From Cercophora sp. LCS_1 (taxonomy: Eukaryota; Ascomycota; Sordariomycetes; Sordariales; Lasiosphaeriaceae), in assembly GCA_036250225.1 (NCBI GenBank), contig JAPZLL010000012.1, positions 1 to 64,000 on the forward strand: a DNA stretch of 64,000 bases, in the 5' to 3' direction. The translations under genes and the position numbers were made by a program. Shown one piece after another: positions 44,656 through 55,377 of this stretch. Each line of letters opens with the position of its first letter. Positions within the stretch are counted from its first letter, which is position 1. A model generated the notes under the pieces. It saw only the letters and a program-made list of their open reading frames with translations. It was not told the origin of the DNA and did no database searches.

Positions 44656-46166
44656 ATGCCTCCTCCTCCACCACCACCACCCCCTCCGCCGCCGCCCGGC
44701 TTTGGCGCTCCCCCTCCGCCGCCTCCGCCGGGAGGAGCTCCGGGCGCATCCAGTCTTCCCTCACGGCCACCGCCAGGTCGGGTACGTCAAGTCGAGCGGG
44801 GGAGCCACAAGCCATGCACTAACTGGTTACACTACAGGGCGCTTTGCTTTCAGATATCAACAAAGGGAAGGCCCTCAAAAAGACGGTGACAAACGATCGA
44901 TCGGCACCGATTGTGGGCAAGGTGTCGGGTGGTCCTGGACCATCTCCGCTGGGCGGCGCGCCACCGGTCCCAGGCCTTCCGAAAGCCCCGAGCAGTCTCG
45001 CGCCTCCAGTCCCGGGGCTGCGTGCTAGAAGCAACAGTGACCAGAGCGACAGGCACCAACCAGGAGCGTCGGGGATGGATGCTGCACCCCAGCTTGGAGG
45101 GTTATTTGCGGGGGGGATGCCAAAACTTCGCAAGACCGGAGCAGGCGTAGACACGGGAGGTGAGACGACCGCTGGTGGTAGCGTTTTTAATGTCACTGAC
45201 GACCACATAGCAAACCGAGATGCCTCGTATCTATCTGACCCCGAGCCTTCCTCGAGGGCAGCGCCAAAGCCACCCACGGCCTCGGCCCCAAGACCACCGT
45301 TCGGCGCAGCGCCGCCCATCCCGGGACGGCCATCACCCCCAGGCACCGCGAGCGCTCCAAGTTTCCACCCTTCTGTCTCAAATCTGAGGAAGACAGCGTC
45401 CGATGCTCCCAGGCCACTCTCTTCAGCATCAACGAAAGGTCCCCCGCCACCGATCGGGAAAAAGCCACCGCCGCCCCCGGGCTCCCGGAAGCCGTCATCA
45501 ACCGTCACATCGGCGCCGCCTCCCGTCCCCGGTGTTCCGCCCCCACTCCCTTCAGTATCCGCACCTTCAGCCCCCCCGGCACCTCCGCCTCCTCCACCTT
45601 CTGCCGCACCGCGACCACCACCAGCTCCTTCCCGAACCCAACTTCCCCCACCACCCCCGTCTGCCTCGACCAGCAGCATTTCCCAGACAATTGCGGCCCA
45701 GGCGGCCTTGCGTGCCGTGGGCAGCGCGCCGTCTCCAGCAGCAGCACCCCCAGCACCGCCTCCCCCTCCACCTGCACACCCTCCTCGTGGTGTGGCCCCG
45801 AGTCCACCACACTCGGCGCCAGCACCTCCACCCCCACCTCCGTCATCGGCTCCGGCTCCCCCTCCCCCTTCACTTAGCCATACTGCTTCCACAGGCTCAG
45901 TGCGATCACACTCCCAGTCAATGTGGTCGGCAATGCTCGACCCAAACAGCTTTACTCTAGCGCCAAATGGTGGAGGCAACAAGACCCCTAGCCCTACCCA
46001 GGATGCGTCCAACTTCTCGTCCGGAGGTCGATACGTTGTGCATGATACGCGGTGGAAGTTTATTAGTGAAGACAAATTCCCAAAGCCGCGTGATTTTGTT
46101 GGCGGGACAAGACGGTACCGTGCTGGGCGGGGAAGCTCGGTCCCCCTAGATCTCAGTGCTTTGTAA
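44656..46166 (+). CDS. VRP1: Verprolin/WIP-family actin regulator with WH2 motif
   Basis: Exons 44656-44781 and 44838-46166 (intron GTACGT..CAG, phase 0); 484 residues. It opens with a run of prolines. The WH2 actin-binding motif at about 43-66 (LLSDINKGKALKKT) starts at the exon junction. A long Pro/Ser/Ala-rich region with repeated poly-proline tracts could bind profilin and SH3 domains. The C-terminus RWKFISEDKFPKPRDF is the WASP-binding region of the WIP/verprolin family. Known role: with WASP/Las17 it stimulates Arp2/3 actin nucleation at endocytic patches and in polarised growth. The Pro-rich composition makes a false 418-codon frame on the opposite strand. Confidence 0.93.
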
Positions 46167-46847
46167 GACTGATGCGATGCGAAGTGCCAGCGTTATACTT
46201 GTTGTCAAGATGGTGTCGTGGGCGGGAGAAGGTGAGAGAGCGGGAAGTCTTGTACCAACAGAACGTATCACACTACGACAGGATCATCATTGATGAGAAT
46301 GTCTGACCATACCAATAGTAAATGGGGACGATTAGACTACGTGGACAGGAAAATGAGAGCACTACAATCATCTGTTTGAATCCTTGGATTGCTTGTTGAT
46401 TACCTCTATCGTGACTCACCACCGGTGTATCATTGGAAAATATAATTGGTATCCAAGATCAGAGGGGGCATTTCGAAACTTGTGAGGCAAACAACTCATG
46501 TCAATGCGTAAGTAAGGATAGACCTTCAACGTAAGAGACACATATTCGGGTAGTAGTCCGGGATCATCGCGTCGTTACTCATACGATTGCCCAACCGATG
46601 TAGACAAAAGAAAGAGGATATGAATGAACCAATACCCCGAAACATGGTACCAAAGATGAAGAGACTTCCGCTCCGTTGACAACAATTCCAGAATATGATA
46701 GACAAGCCACGGATCTCCACCACAAGGGAAGTAAAAGACAAAACTCGAACAACAAGACGATAACCCGGAACGAGAGCCCACGATGTCTGTCCCGCGACAC
46801 CCAACTCCCAACACACAGTCCTATCTATTCCCCCTCGGTCAATCTGA

Positions 46848-47660
46848 CTATGCGTAAGGGAAGTTCCCCTTCACCCAGATGTCGTACCCGTTGATTTGCG
46901 TTTCAGACACATAGAACCGACTAGCTCCCCTCTTGGGTATACCCTTGCCGTCGCCGTGGGGATTCTTCCACTCCAAATTAACAAGGCCGATGACCTTTAC
47001 CTCTTCATTGTAGATAGATACGTGGTCATCGCACTGAGTCATCCGATGACCCAGTTCCTCAAGTGCTTCCTTGCATATGAAGGAACGTACTGCACGTGAG
47101 TCTCGAATTCCACTTTTCGTGATATACGTCCCGCCCCCAGATACGCTGAACTTGAGGGTGATGGCATGCTTGCTTGTATTAGTCAATACAATCCTGAGAA
47201 CGAGGGAGCGACTTACGAATTCTGGGCCATAGAATGGGTCATCCATCTTCGAGCCACTCGGGTTGTGGTTTTCGGGCTCTCTGGTGTCGATCTCAAGCCC
47301 GTTCAGGCAAACACACAAGGAGAGTAGAGCGGCTTGTTGTAACTTTGCGAGTAGATTTCGATCTCGACTGAGCGCTGCGGCGGTGATGACCCCTTTACCC
47401 ACACCCTCGGACACATTGCGACTTATATCTTCCTCGACACCACGTTGCAGACATCATGGGATACGTACCGGCGGGGGTCGACACCAAGCGAAACCAGGAG
47501 GGGAGAGTGACTTTCTGTGCATGATATGGAACCTCCCATTGGTGAAGTTTCCCTCGGATCGCGAAGTGCTGTAAGTCGCAAAGTGGTGTTGGGATGGGGG
47601 TAACTTGCAGAGCCGCATCCCAAGAGCTGTCAGGGTTTCCGGGCCACCCCGCGTCCCGGT
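46848..47660 (-). CDS. Unresolved multi-exon gene, unknown family
   Basis: Several segments on the minus strand look coding in linked frames. One near 47640-47470 has HFAIRGKLHQWEVPYHAQK and LPSWFRLVSTP. Another, near 47430-47215, has VSEGVGKGVITAAALSRD, LLAKLQQAALLSLCVCLNG and MDDPFYGPEF. The last, ending at 46848, has SFICKEALEELGH, EEVKVIGLVNLEWKNP and YDIWVKGNF. A donor GTAAGT after PFYGPEF, with a good branch sequence TTGACTAATAC and an AAG acceptor, marks one intron; a GTACGT donor marks a probable earlier one. The start was not located, and an intron near GGGTYI is possible. The pattern ..EVKVIGLVNLEW.. loosely recalls retropepsin-like domains in fungal proteins, but no DTG/DSG is visible. 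Confidence 0.4.
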
Positions 47661-47849
47661 GGTCCTCTCCTCTGGCTCTTCGCTCGACTTGCATGAGCTG
47701 CCGAGATGGAGTGAGTCTGGTGTGTCTGGGCATTCGATGGGATACGGGACTGCGCTGAGCCCGCGATGGGCCGTCCTGCACGCACCAGCCATGGGGTAGC
47801 GGTTGGGCCTATTTCTGGGCCACTCCCAGTCCATAACAAGTAAGCCGTC

Positions 47850-50212
47850 ATGTCACAGTGCTCTCAGCCCTCTGGACTCACTGCATTATTTGGCGCGAGA
47901 CTGGCAAGGCTTCGGGTCGGCCATGGAGGAGCAGCAGCTTACTCAGTGCCAAAAGACATCCATCCCCTATGTTCAAACCCTCATCGGCAACATACATTCT
48001 TAGCATGCCTCGTAGAACATTCCAAATACTCAGAGAAGCCGTATTTGAACCGACCTTGTTGTCTTACCGTGCTTCTAGAACTAGGATGATGGGCGTCGAC
48101 AGGCTGCGGGGGCAGCCGATGCAAACAATACGGGGCCGGCACTTTTGACTCGCTCCCGCTGCGTGGGAGACAAACTTCTTCAATTTCCAATTTCCTATTC
48201 AGAGTCTGAGTAAAAGAGCCTCACCGTACAACCACGCTTAGATCAACGACATGCGGGTTTTTGAAAGCAGTTGCTGTTGTTAACCCAAGAAAAACACACA
48301 AAATCACCACCCAAGGCACAGCCCCGAGGATTCTGAACGGGCGGTTCGAGCCGCTGGGCATGCCCCTTTCCTCCAGCACAACTCGAAACGGGATTGCAGG
48401 GCACCTCTCCCTCATGGAGACGGGCCGCCGGCCGTGTCAGAGCGGCGCACATCGTCCGTGACCTCATCGCCGGAGCATGCTGTCGCAGCGGATACACGCG
48501 GTCGACCTACGCTCAACATTTCAGCCTCAATGCTAAATCAGGATGAGGAGGTGATCCTTCCGACACCTGAAAGACTTGGAAGTGCAGAGTTGCTGATTGT
48601 CTCGGATAATCCAGGTAATGCGATGTTCGCTGGAAAGCTGAGAGAGTTTGCCTCCCAAACGCCTCCCCCGCGCCTGAAGATGCAATGAGCAATTCGAGAC
48701 CTCGGGGCAGCCGGCTTCCTCGATGCCACGTCAGCTGTCGGTCTCGTTGCAGTGGCACTCGCTGCGGACTCAATTGGACGACTCCTCCAGGACTGCTCTT
48801 CTCTCGTGGGATGGTCCAACATGGGAACGATTTTCGTTGGTAAGTATAGACCGATAGCTTCGCGTCATGCAGCCCACCTCACTGGTTCGAGTGGGAGCGG
48901 AGTCGACGACCAGAGTCCAGAGCCGAGCCGAGGAAGCCGCCATCGTCTCTGATTGCATTCGACGTGCATGCTACCGCATTTCCTGGTAAGGCAATCCACA
49001 TGGAGCAGTCTGGCGCCTGCGATCCGGCAGATTACATGACTTCTCGGTAGACGTCCGTGGTGCCAATAGAACCCAAGGGTAAGGTGTCTGGAAATTGGAG
49101 AAGCGGGCTGAGCGGGTCGAAAATCCCCGGGACAATGTGGGACGGTTCGTCTGCCACTTGAAGACCAGGAAAGCGACGCAGGAAAGATGTGAGAAGTGTA
49201 AGATCGCGCTTGCTGCCGCTCGTCTCTTCAGGACCGAGGCAAGGATGACGTACCCGCCAAATGTGTGCTTTTAAGCTCCGACCATTTGGCTCCCATTGCA
49301 CCATCCTTTCTCCAACCAAGTGACAGTGATCATATTTTGTTGAGGGGATACTTGTGCACCGGGTTGGACAGAGCAGGTTTTGTTGTCCAACTCCCTGAGA
49401 GTTGAGCGAGGACCAAGGAGGAAGGGGGGGGGTCAGCGACATCGTTACGGCATCACGTCATTGGGTAACAGGGAAACCTAGCGCGGCTCGCCGATTCTGG
49501 CGAATGAGGGCGGGGCTGGGATGAGACAGCCACGCGGGTGATCAAAGAGTCCGCACACTAATAAACCTGACAAAATCACTTTCGATGGTCTTAATGGATA
49601 GGAACATTTCTCAACACGCGGGAAATCGGTATCTGCAGTTCTAATAATAATATCTAAATGTCTTCGGAGTATTGTTTTATGGCCCGGAATAATAAGTGAG
49701 CCCATTTTCTGCATGGAAACAGGCATACGAATTATTAGTATGCGGGTTATTTTGTGGCGCACATGACAGCCTGACCGCTCAGCGTGCTGACTGGTGGATC
49801 ACGCCTGCCTTCCGCCAAGGCTAACCAAACCGACCGGGCGCAGCTCTCAACTGCACCCCAAGGACAACAAAGCGCCGACTTTGTCGAATCGCCAACGGTG
49901 GTCTAGTTCTGCGAACTCTTCATCCTCTCGAACCACGTCTTCCCACACAACATCGGCCCATCGGCCTCGTACCTCGTTATACTGAACAGCAGAACTGCTT
50001 GCCCAGATACCTCCAAGGAGGTTCAGGGAGCCGCTGCACGAGAGAGTGTAGGAGGCGGGGCGATCGCGGGGTTCCCTCACCAAAGGGAGAGCGGATGAAC
50101 GAAGCGCAACAATCGCCACATTACCGTTTGCGGAGGGCACCAATCAGCAAAACTGCTGTCAACCGCTCATAACCACAACTTCTTTTTCTTGCATATTTAT
50201 ACACCACCGGTC
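47850..50212. other. Intergenic region with an AT-rich island
   Basis: No gene supported. Short frames near 48434-48690 and 48750-48952 lack an ATG-started domain. About 49560-49790 is clearly more AT-rich (ATAATAATATCTAA and similar), the kind of composition seen in decayed or RIP-mutated sequence, but no transposon protein or terminal repeat was found. Confidence 0.4.
49723..49743. repeat. 21-base quasi-palindrome
   Basis: GCATAC at 49723-49728 and GTATGC at 49738-49743 are exact inverted copies around GAATTATTA, with one further mismatch and then pairing toward the centre. It lies inside the AT-rich island. It could be a protein-binding palindrome or part of a degraded inverted repeat. 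Confidence 0.45.
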
Positions 50213-51616
50213 ATGGCTCCTGGCGACTTGCAGAATCGCCACGGCGGAGACCCGTCGTCGCACACGGGGTGGCGCGCCCGAGGTCCGGACCCGGCTGACG
50301 CTTCGTCTGTGCAACGACGTTACGAGGGTGAGTTGCTCGTCGGAAGCAGTCGCGGGGCTTTTCTGGAGCCAGCACTTACAGCATCAGAATCGTGGATCGA
50401 AATAGCATCGCAGCCGTCCTCTTCCTCATTGTCGTCGATTGGGGATGAGATTGTGACGACAGGGCTCCGCGTCGGAAACAACTCGTACCCTCCGAGACGG
50501 AGGCGCTTGCATCAACAGGCTACGTCGGCACCGCCGTCGTATGTTGTTCACAATGCTGCCGCGCAGCACGCGGGGACGAGCAGCCAGGAAGAATATGACG
50601 AAACAGAAAGCGAGGAGGATCGGGTCTTGACGAGCTCCACTGAGGGGATACATCCTGCTGCTGCTCTTCCGCGTCAGCAGATCACCGTTCGGGCTGGCAT
50701 GGATGCCGATACAGACTCGGATGATGATGAAAACGCCACAGCTCTTGGGCGGCCATCAAACTCGCCGACTTTCAGGCCGCAACCTAATGCCTTCTCGCAC
50801 CCTCCCTCGCACCTAACACACCGCCACTCCACCAGCTCCGCCCACCCGTACCGTCCATCCCAGTCCCGCCCCTCTATGCCCAACCGTTCGCACACTCGAC
50901 CCCACCGCGGCTCCCCAGACTACATGTCGCCATCTTTCCAAGCCGACAACGACGCCGCACTCCGCGCATCCCTCACCACTCTCCTTTCTTGCGCTGCTGC
51001 TGCGCGTGGCTTGCCCAAGAAGGATGATCAGCGAACCGGACCCTCGGGGGCTGGGGCTGCGGGTACGGGTGTCGGCGTCGGTGTCCTGCCCAGCTCGCAG
51101 CCGGTGGAACTACGACTTGTTCCCGAGTCCGAGCTCATGGCCGAATCCCCAGCCCCCGGCGTGGCTGGGCCACAGGCCGGCCCCACCAAACTTCCAACCC
51201 GGACGGCCTCGAACTCGAGCGCACCAAGTGCCCCGTCCAGCGCCGCGAGCCGGGAGCCACATACTGCAGAGAAAACCAAACGTGCGGCGGTCCCGCAAGG
51301 CAAACCCTTGCGGGCCACCAAGAAGAAAAGGACTGGTGATGTTGTGGACAGCGGGACTGCGACATTTATCAGTCCGACCTTGCTGACCTGGGTTGTCAGT
51401 GCTGGTGTCGTGGTTCTCGTTTCGGTTGTAGGGTTTGGGGCGGGCTATGTCATCGGTCGTGAGGTCGGTCGTCAAGAAGGTGCCATGAGTTTGGGTGCTG
51501 CTGGAACAGCGTCCAATGCTTCCGCCAGCTGCGGAAAGGAACTCGTTAAGTCTACGTCTGCCGGAACCTTGCGAAGGTTTCGGTGGGGTTCGGTGGGGAA
51601 AAGCATCACCGCCTGA
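50213..51616 (+). CDS. Disordered protein with a single C-terminal transmembrane segment
   Basis: Frame open from ATG 50213 to 51616, 467 residues. A segment 50328-50381 has intron signals (GTGAGT..TTACAG) and is 54 bases long, so splicing leaves the frame intact and gives 449 residues, joining GluAla-SESWIEI. The N-terminal part carries SWIEIASQPSSSSLSSIGDE, then acidic and Pro/Ser/His-rich disorder. QADNDAALRASLTTLLSCAAAARG is a likely helix. One hydrophobic span near the end (TWVVSAGVVVLVSVVGFGAGYVIG) is followed by about 55 residues. This suits an anchored protein with a large cytosolic part, for example on the mitochondrial outer membrane or ER. Family not recognised. Confidence 0.75.
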   Translation: MAPGDLQNRHGGDPSSHTGWRARGPDPADASSVQRRYEGELLVGSSRGAFLEPALTASESWIEIASQPSSSSLSSIGDEIVTTGLRVGNNSYPPRRRRLHQQATSAPPSYVVHNAAAQHAGTSSQEEYDETESEEDRVLTSSTEGIHPAAALPRQQITVRAGMDADTDSDDDENATALGRPSNSPTFRPQPNAFSHPPSHLTHRHSTSSAHPYRPSQSRPSMPNRSHTRPHRGSPDYMSPSFQADNDAALRASLTTLLSCAAAARGLPKKDDQRTGPSGAGAAGTGVGVGVLPSSQPVELRLVPESELMAESPAPGVAGPQAGPTKLPTRTASNSSAPSAPSSAASREPHTAEKTKRAAVPQGKPLRATKKKRTGDVVDSGTATFISPTLLTWVVSAGVVVLVSVVGFGAGYVIGREVGRQEGAMSLGAAGTASNASASCGKELVKSTSAGTLRRFRWGSVGKSITA

Positions 51617-52598
51617 ATGAAGCATGGCCAAGCTGAAAGAGTTGGGATGACTTCACAGCGTTTGATGCTCTTGGCTTGTCACACATGATGATCTGACACA
51701 GCGGGACAACGACATATATGAACGGGAGCGACAGGACGTTGTATATAGAACACATGATGTAGGTGTATTGGGCGGCTTCGTGTGTTTTTTGTTGGTAATC
51801 TGCAGAGTTGTGAGCATTTGGTCGCGTGGAAAGTTGGGAGTTTGGATCTCGTACCTTCCTGAAGCATTTATTTAGGCAACATTACAAGTCAACAATGCAC
51901 AACGAGAATATTCTTCAGACATGTCACGTCACCAGTTGGATAAAACTCTGAAATATACTGTGTTGCTGGCTGAGTGAAGCCGACGCTTATCGTAGTCGTA
52001 CAAACACTGATCGGGTATCTGGAACAAACACACTGGACAAAGTGCGTCGAGGATTTGGGATACTTACCAGGCGTAGCCATGTCAAGATCAACCCGGTAAC
52101 CTCTTGGTATCTGCGTAGCATGGCAGCCACAAAAAAAAAAAGCAAAAACAATCTCCCCACCCATGATGCACAAAAAAATCAATTCCGAACTTTTTGGTAC
52201 CGCAGCGCCCACAAAACCCTCGGTAAGCAGCAATGGCGTTGGATGTCAAGAACTACGTTCTGAAATCCGCAGCCGGACAAGCCCACAGAGCCCACGAGCC
52301 CACAATGTGCAAGGAGCCCATCGTTTGAATGGAATTATCGTGTGATGGCGACCAGCCACGAAGCCATCAACCCTCTTGTCAAGGATGCGCCAAGAAGCTG
52401 TCAAAGAGCCAACAGCTCATGGTCAAAATCAAGCCCTCAAGCCCTCAGGTGTATCGTTGCCCCACAGTAGAAGCGCTCTCTCAATGCCCACAACTCCATG
52501 ATAGAGTGAAAGATCTCAAAAGCCGACAACCCACAAGCCCACGGATGCGTGACTGAACAGAGCCCTCGGTAATGGTATCATATGTGCGGCTTATCACC
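51617..52598. other. Intergenic region between convergent genes
   Basis: No coding region recognised. Several imperfect repeats of AGCCCACA/AGCCCTCA occur at about 52270-52550, next to the nucleolin 3' end. No snoRNA C/D boxes were identified with confidence. Confidence 0.4.
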
Positions 52599-54089
52599 TT
52601 AGAAGGTGGTCCTCTTGCCCTGGAACCCGCTGCCACCGCCACGGCCACCACCGAAACCACCCCGACCACCGCCACGACCACCACCACGGCCACCGAAGTT
52701 GCCGCGGCCACCACCACGACCACCGAAACCACCGCGGCCACCACCACGGCCGCCACCACGACCACCGCCACCGAAGCCGCCACCGTTGTTATCACGGGGC
52801 TTAGCATAGTCGAGACGGACACCGCGACCGTCAAGGTTAGCACCATTGAGCTCGTTGAAGGCAGTCTTAGCATCCTCGACAGACGCGAAGGTGACGTAGC
52901 CGAAGCCCTTGGGACGACCACTCTCCCTAAAACATTGTCAGTGATCGATTGCAGAAAGACTTTGGTTTGGCTGAACTTACTGGTCAGTAGGCAGTCTCAA
53001 GCTCTGAACCTTAGCGACGCTGTTGAAGAACTCGGAGACAGAGTCCTCGTCGACGTTGAAGGAAAGGTTGCCAACGAAAAGGGTATCGCTCTCGGGGCTG
53101 ATAGTATCACCGTACTTCTTGGCACGGTCAGCGTTGCGGTCATTGCCGTTGTTGGCGGGAGGCTTGGAGGCGAAGTCGAGACGCATATCGCGACCCTCGA
53201 GGAGAGCGCCGTTCTTGGCCTCGTATGCCTTCTTAGCGGCATCGGGGTTGGCAAAGTCGACGTAACCGAAACCACGCGAGCGGCCAGACTCCTTGTCAGT
53301 AACGACGCGAGCGCCGACGAGGTCGTCGAAACTCTTGAACTCCTCATAGAGGACGTTGTCATCAACACCCCAGCCAAGGTTGCCGACCCAGAGGGTTGCG
53401 CTCTCCTCACTGGCCTCCTCAGTTTTGGTCTTCTTAGAGGCAGCCTCGGGCTCCTCTTCAGCCTTTCTCTTCTTGGAGGGGGCCTCAGTCTTGGTCTCCT
53501 CCTCGGCGGACTCCTCCTCAGACTCGCTGGAGCTGTCATCGCTATCCTCCTCTGAAGACGACGACTTGTCCGAATCGCTCTCCTCAGACTGTATATTGTT
53601 ATTAGCCTAGGAAAAACAAAGCCATATTGGATGATAACTCACAGTCTCCTTAGCCTCAAGCTTAGCCTTGCCATTGACACCGTTGGCAGCCTTCTTGGTA
53701 GGCTTCTCATCCTCAGACTCGCTGTCGGAGGAGTCGGAGGAGGACGAGGTCTCAGCAGCGGCAGCCTTAGCCTTGCCATTGGTAGCGACGGGCTTAGCAT
53801 CGGCCATCTCCTCATCAGAGTCGGATCCAGAGCTGGAGCCGGAATCAGAGTCGGAGTCAGACTCAGACTCAGACTCCTCAGAGGCAGAGTCCTCGGAGTC
53901 GGACTCGCTAGAGCTTTCGCTGGAAGACTCCTCCTTCTTGGACTTCTTGCCATTGGCGACCTTCTTGGTGATCTCCTTGGCCGATTTTGCGGCCTTCTCT
54001 GCCTTGACAGGAGCGGCCTTGACCTCGGCGACAGCCTTAACAGGCGCAGCCTTGACCTTAGCGGCCTTCGCGTCCTTTGACTTGCCCAT
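52599..54089 (-). CDS. gar2: Nucleolin-like nucleolar RNA-binding protein (Gar2/Nsr1)
   Basis: Three exons: 54089-53643, 53588-52981, 52926-52599; 460 residues. Donors GTGAGT and GTAAGT; acceptors ACAG and TTTAG. The N-terminus is a Lys/Ala-rich basic region. Long alternating Ser and Asp/Glu tracts follow (probable CK2 sites, residues about 55-215). RRM1 starts near 216 (TLWVGNLGWG, SRGFGYVDF) and RRM2 near 320 (TLFVGNLSF, KGFGYVTF). The C-terminus is a Gly/Arg-rich RGG domain ending GKRTTF. This order matches fission yeast Gar2 and yeast Nsr1, which act in early pre-rRNA processing and 18S production. The composition generates a long false plus-strand frame (52572-53555). A TATATGAG-like element (ATATAAGA on the minus strand) lies about 100 bases upstream of the ATG. 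Confidence 0.95.
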
Positions 54090-54516
54090 TTTGCGATCGG
54101 ATTGTTGTTTAGAAAAGTTTGGAGTCGCAAAAGAGATGTGTTGTGAATAAGGGATGGGAAAGTCTGGAGGAGGGGAGGATGTTGTGGTCTTATATGAGTG
54201 CGGGCGGAAGGGTGGTTGGCTCGAGGGAGAAAAAAACTCTTATCGCTTTGCAGAATTATTTTTTTTGCGGGGCACCAAAGGCGGTGAAACTTTAGCTGCA
54301 TAACCTGGCCCGTGCAGAAACCTTGGCGGTCTGCAGTTCGATTCTCGACTTTCTGCCTGGAACCTGAGGCCCAAACTTTGGAGCTTGGATCGCTGTCGTT
54401 CAATCGGTCGCAAGCTCATGACCACAACCTGCTTGCTGGAAGTCCGCATCCACGGCCGGGATCTCAACCAACAAATCGACGCCCGATCAAGTCTACTCGG
54501 CCAATTCCCAATTACC
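54090..54516. promoter_or_regulatory. 427-base divergent promoter, nucleolin / complex I subunit
   Basis: The only DNA between the nucleolin ATG (minus) and the complex I subunit ATG (plus). A TATA-like ATATAAGA (minus-strand sense) is at about 54189-54196, and an AT run lies at 54255-54266. Both transcripts must start inside it. Confidence 0.6.
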
Positions 54517-54952
54517 ATGCCAACCCCCGAGTCAGCGGCCTTCCTGGCCAAGAAGCCGAAGGTCCCTCCCACATTCGATGGAGTCGATTACGATGACACG
54601 ACAGCACTCAAGGCAGCACAGGATGCCATTGTCCGGGAGCAATGGGTTAAGGTCATGATGGGTCGTCTTGTTCGGGAGGAGCTGGGCAAGTGCTACTACC
54701 GTGAGGGTGTCAACCATCTGGAGAAGTGCGGTCATTTGAGAGGTTGGTCTACTTGAGAACCTTTTGCACGCTGGGGGATTGCGCTCAGCGCCGTTTCGTG
54801 GCTAGGCCGGCTTTTGCTTGCGGTGCTTAATCTCGAAGATTCAGGGCTGATTATAAAATCCAGAACGTTATCTCCAATTGCTTAAGGAGAACCGAGTCAA
54901 GGGCTACCTGTTCGAGCAACAGAACTACTACAGCAAGGAGGAGAGTAAATGA
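54517..54952 (+). CDS. nuo-12.3: NADH:ubiquinone oxidoreductase 12 kDa subunit (NDUFB10/PDSW type)
   Basis: Exons 54517-54742 and 54864-54952 (donor GTTGGT, acceptor CCAG, phase 1); 104 residues. The start MPTPESAAFLAKKPKVPPTFDG, followed by REQWVKVMMGRLVREELGKCY and HLEKCG, matches the small complex I subunit of Neurospora (NUO12.3), the fungal counterpart of NDUFB10/PDSW. It has no cleavable presequence or membrane span. It is an accessory subunit of the membrane arm, bearing conserved cysteines that can form disulfides in the intermembrane space. The second exon supplies ERYLQLLKENRVKGYLFEQQ. The donor GTTGGT is weak, but the join reproduces the family C-terminus. Confidence 0.93.
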
Positions 54953-55377
54953 GCGTCCCACAAGGCTATCTAGAGTTGGAAACGGCCGATATGCCAAACC
55001 ATGCCGCAGTTAGGGAGCGAGAAAGGCGTTGATGGCGAAGGGCGAGGTCAACGTGTGGAGAGCATGGACTGCCTGTGGACACAGCGGCCTTTCTGGGACA
55101 GTTATTTGCAGCCTGTAAATATAAAGACAATCCAACCGTAAAACAATCGCTTCAAGGCGGGCACGAATGGTGCACTGCACGCAATTGCACATCACATTTG
55201 CGCCTGTGATGTTGGAAATTGTGTACGCTGCTCCACCGGCATACCAATGTGCGCATGTAGTTCGTCCCGACCGCCGTAGAAATTTTTAGCTGCCCTTGGC
55301 TGTCACAACCCCGGTCTATCAAGAAACATCAACTTTCCTCGCCGAACACTACCGATCCCACTGCGTCCGCCCTCGCC

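Noticed and set aside
44819..46075. 418-codon Gly-rich minus-strand frame
   Set aside because: Antisense of the Pro-rich verprolin exon; Pro codons read as Gly on the opposite strand.
48434..48952. Possible small genes near 48.4-48.9 kb
   Set aside because: Starts are GTG or mid-frame, the frames are broken by stops and no intron pair reconnects them into a recognisable protein.
52572..53555. 327-codon plus-strand frame rich in Thr/Ala and Leu
   Set aside because: It is the exact antisense of nucleolin, whose Gly/Arg and Glu/Ser codons leave few stops on the other strand; it has no ATG-started domain.
54300..54370. Possible tRNA (GTTCGATTC-like box)
   Set aside because: No matching A-box or cloverleaf pairing could be drawn; it lies in the nucleolin/complex I promoter and leader.
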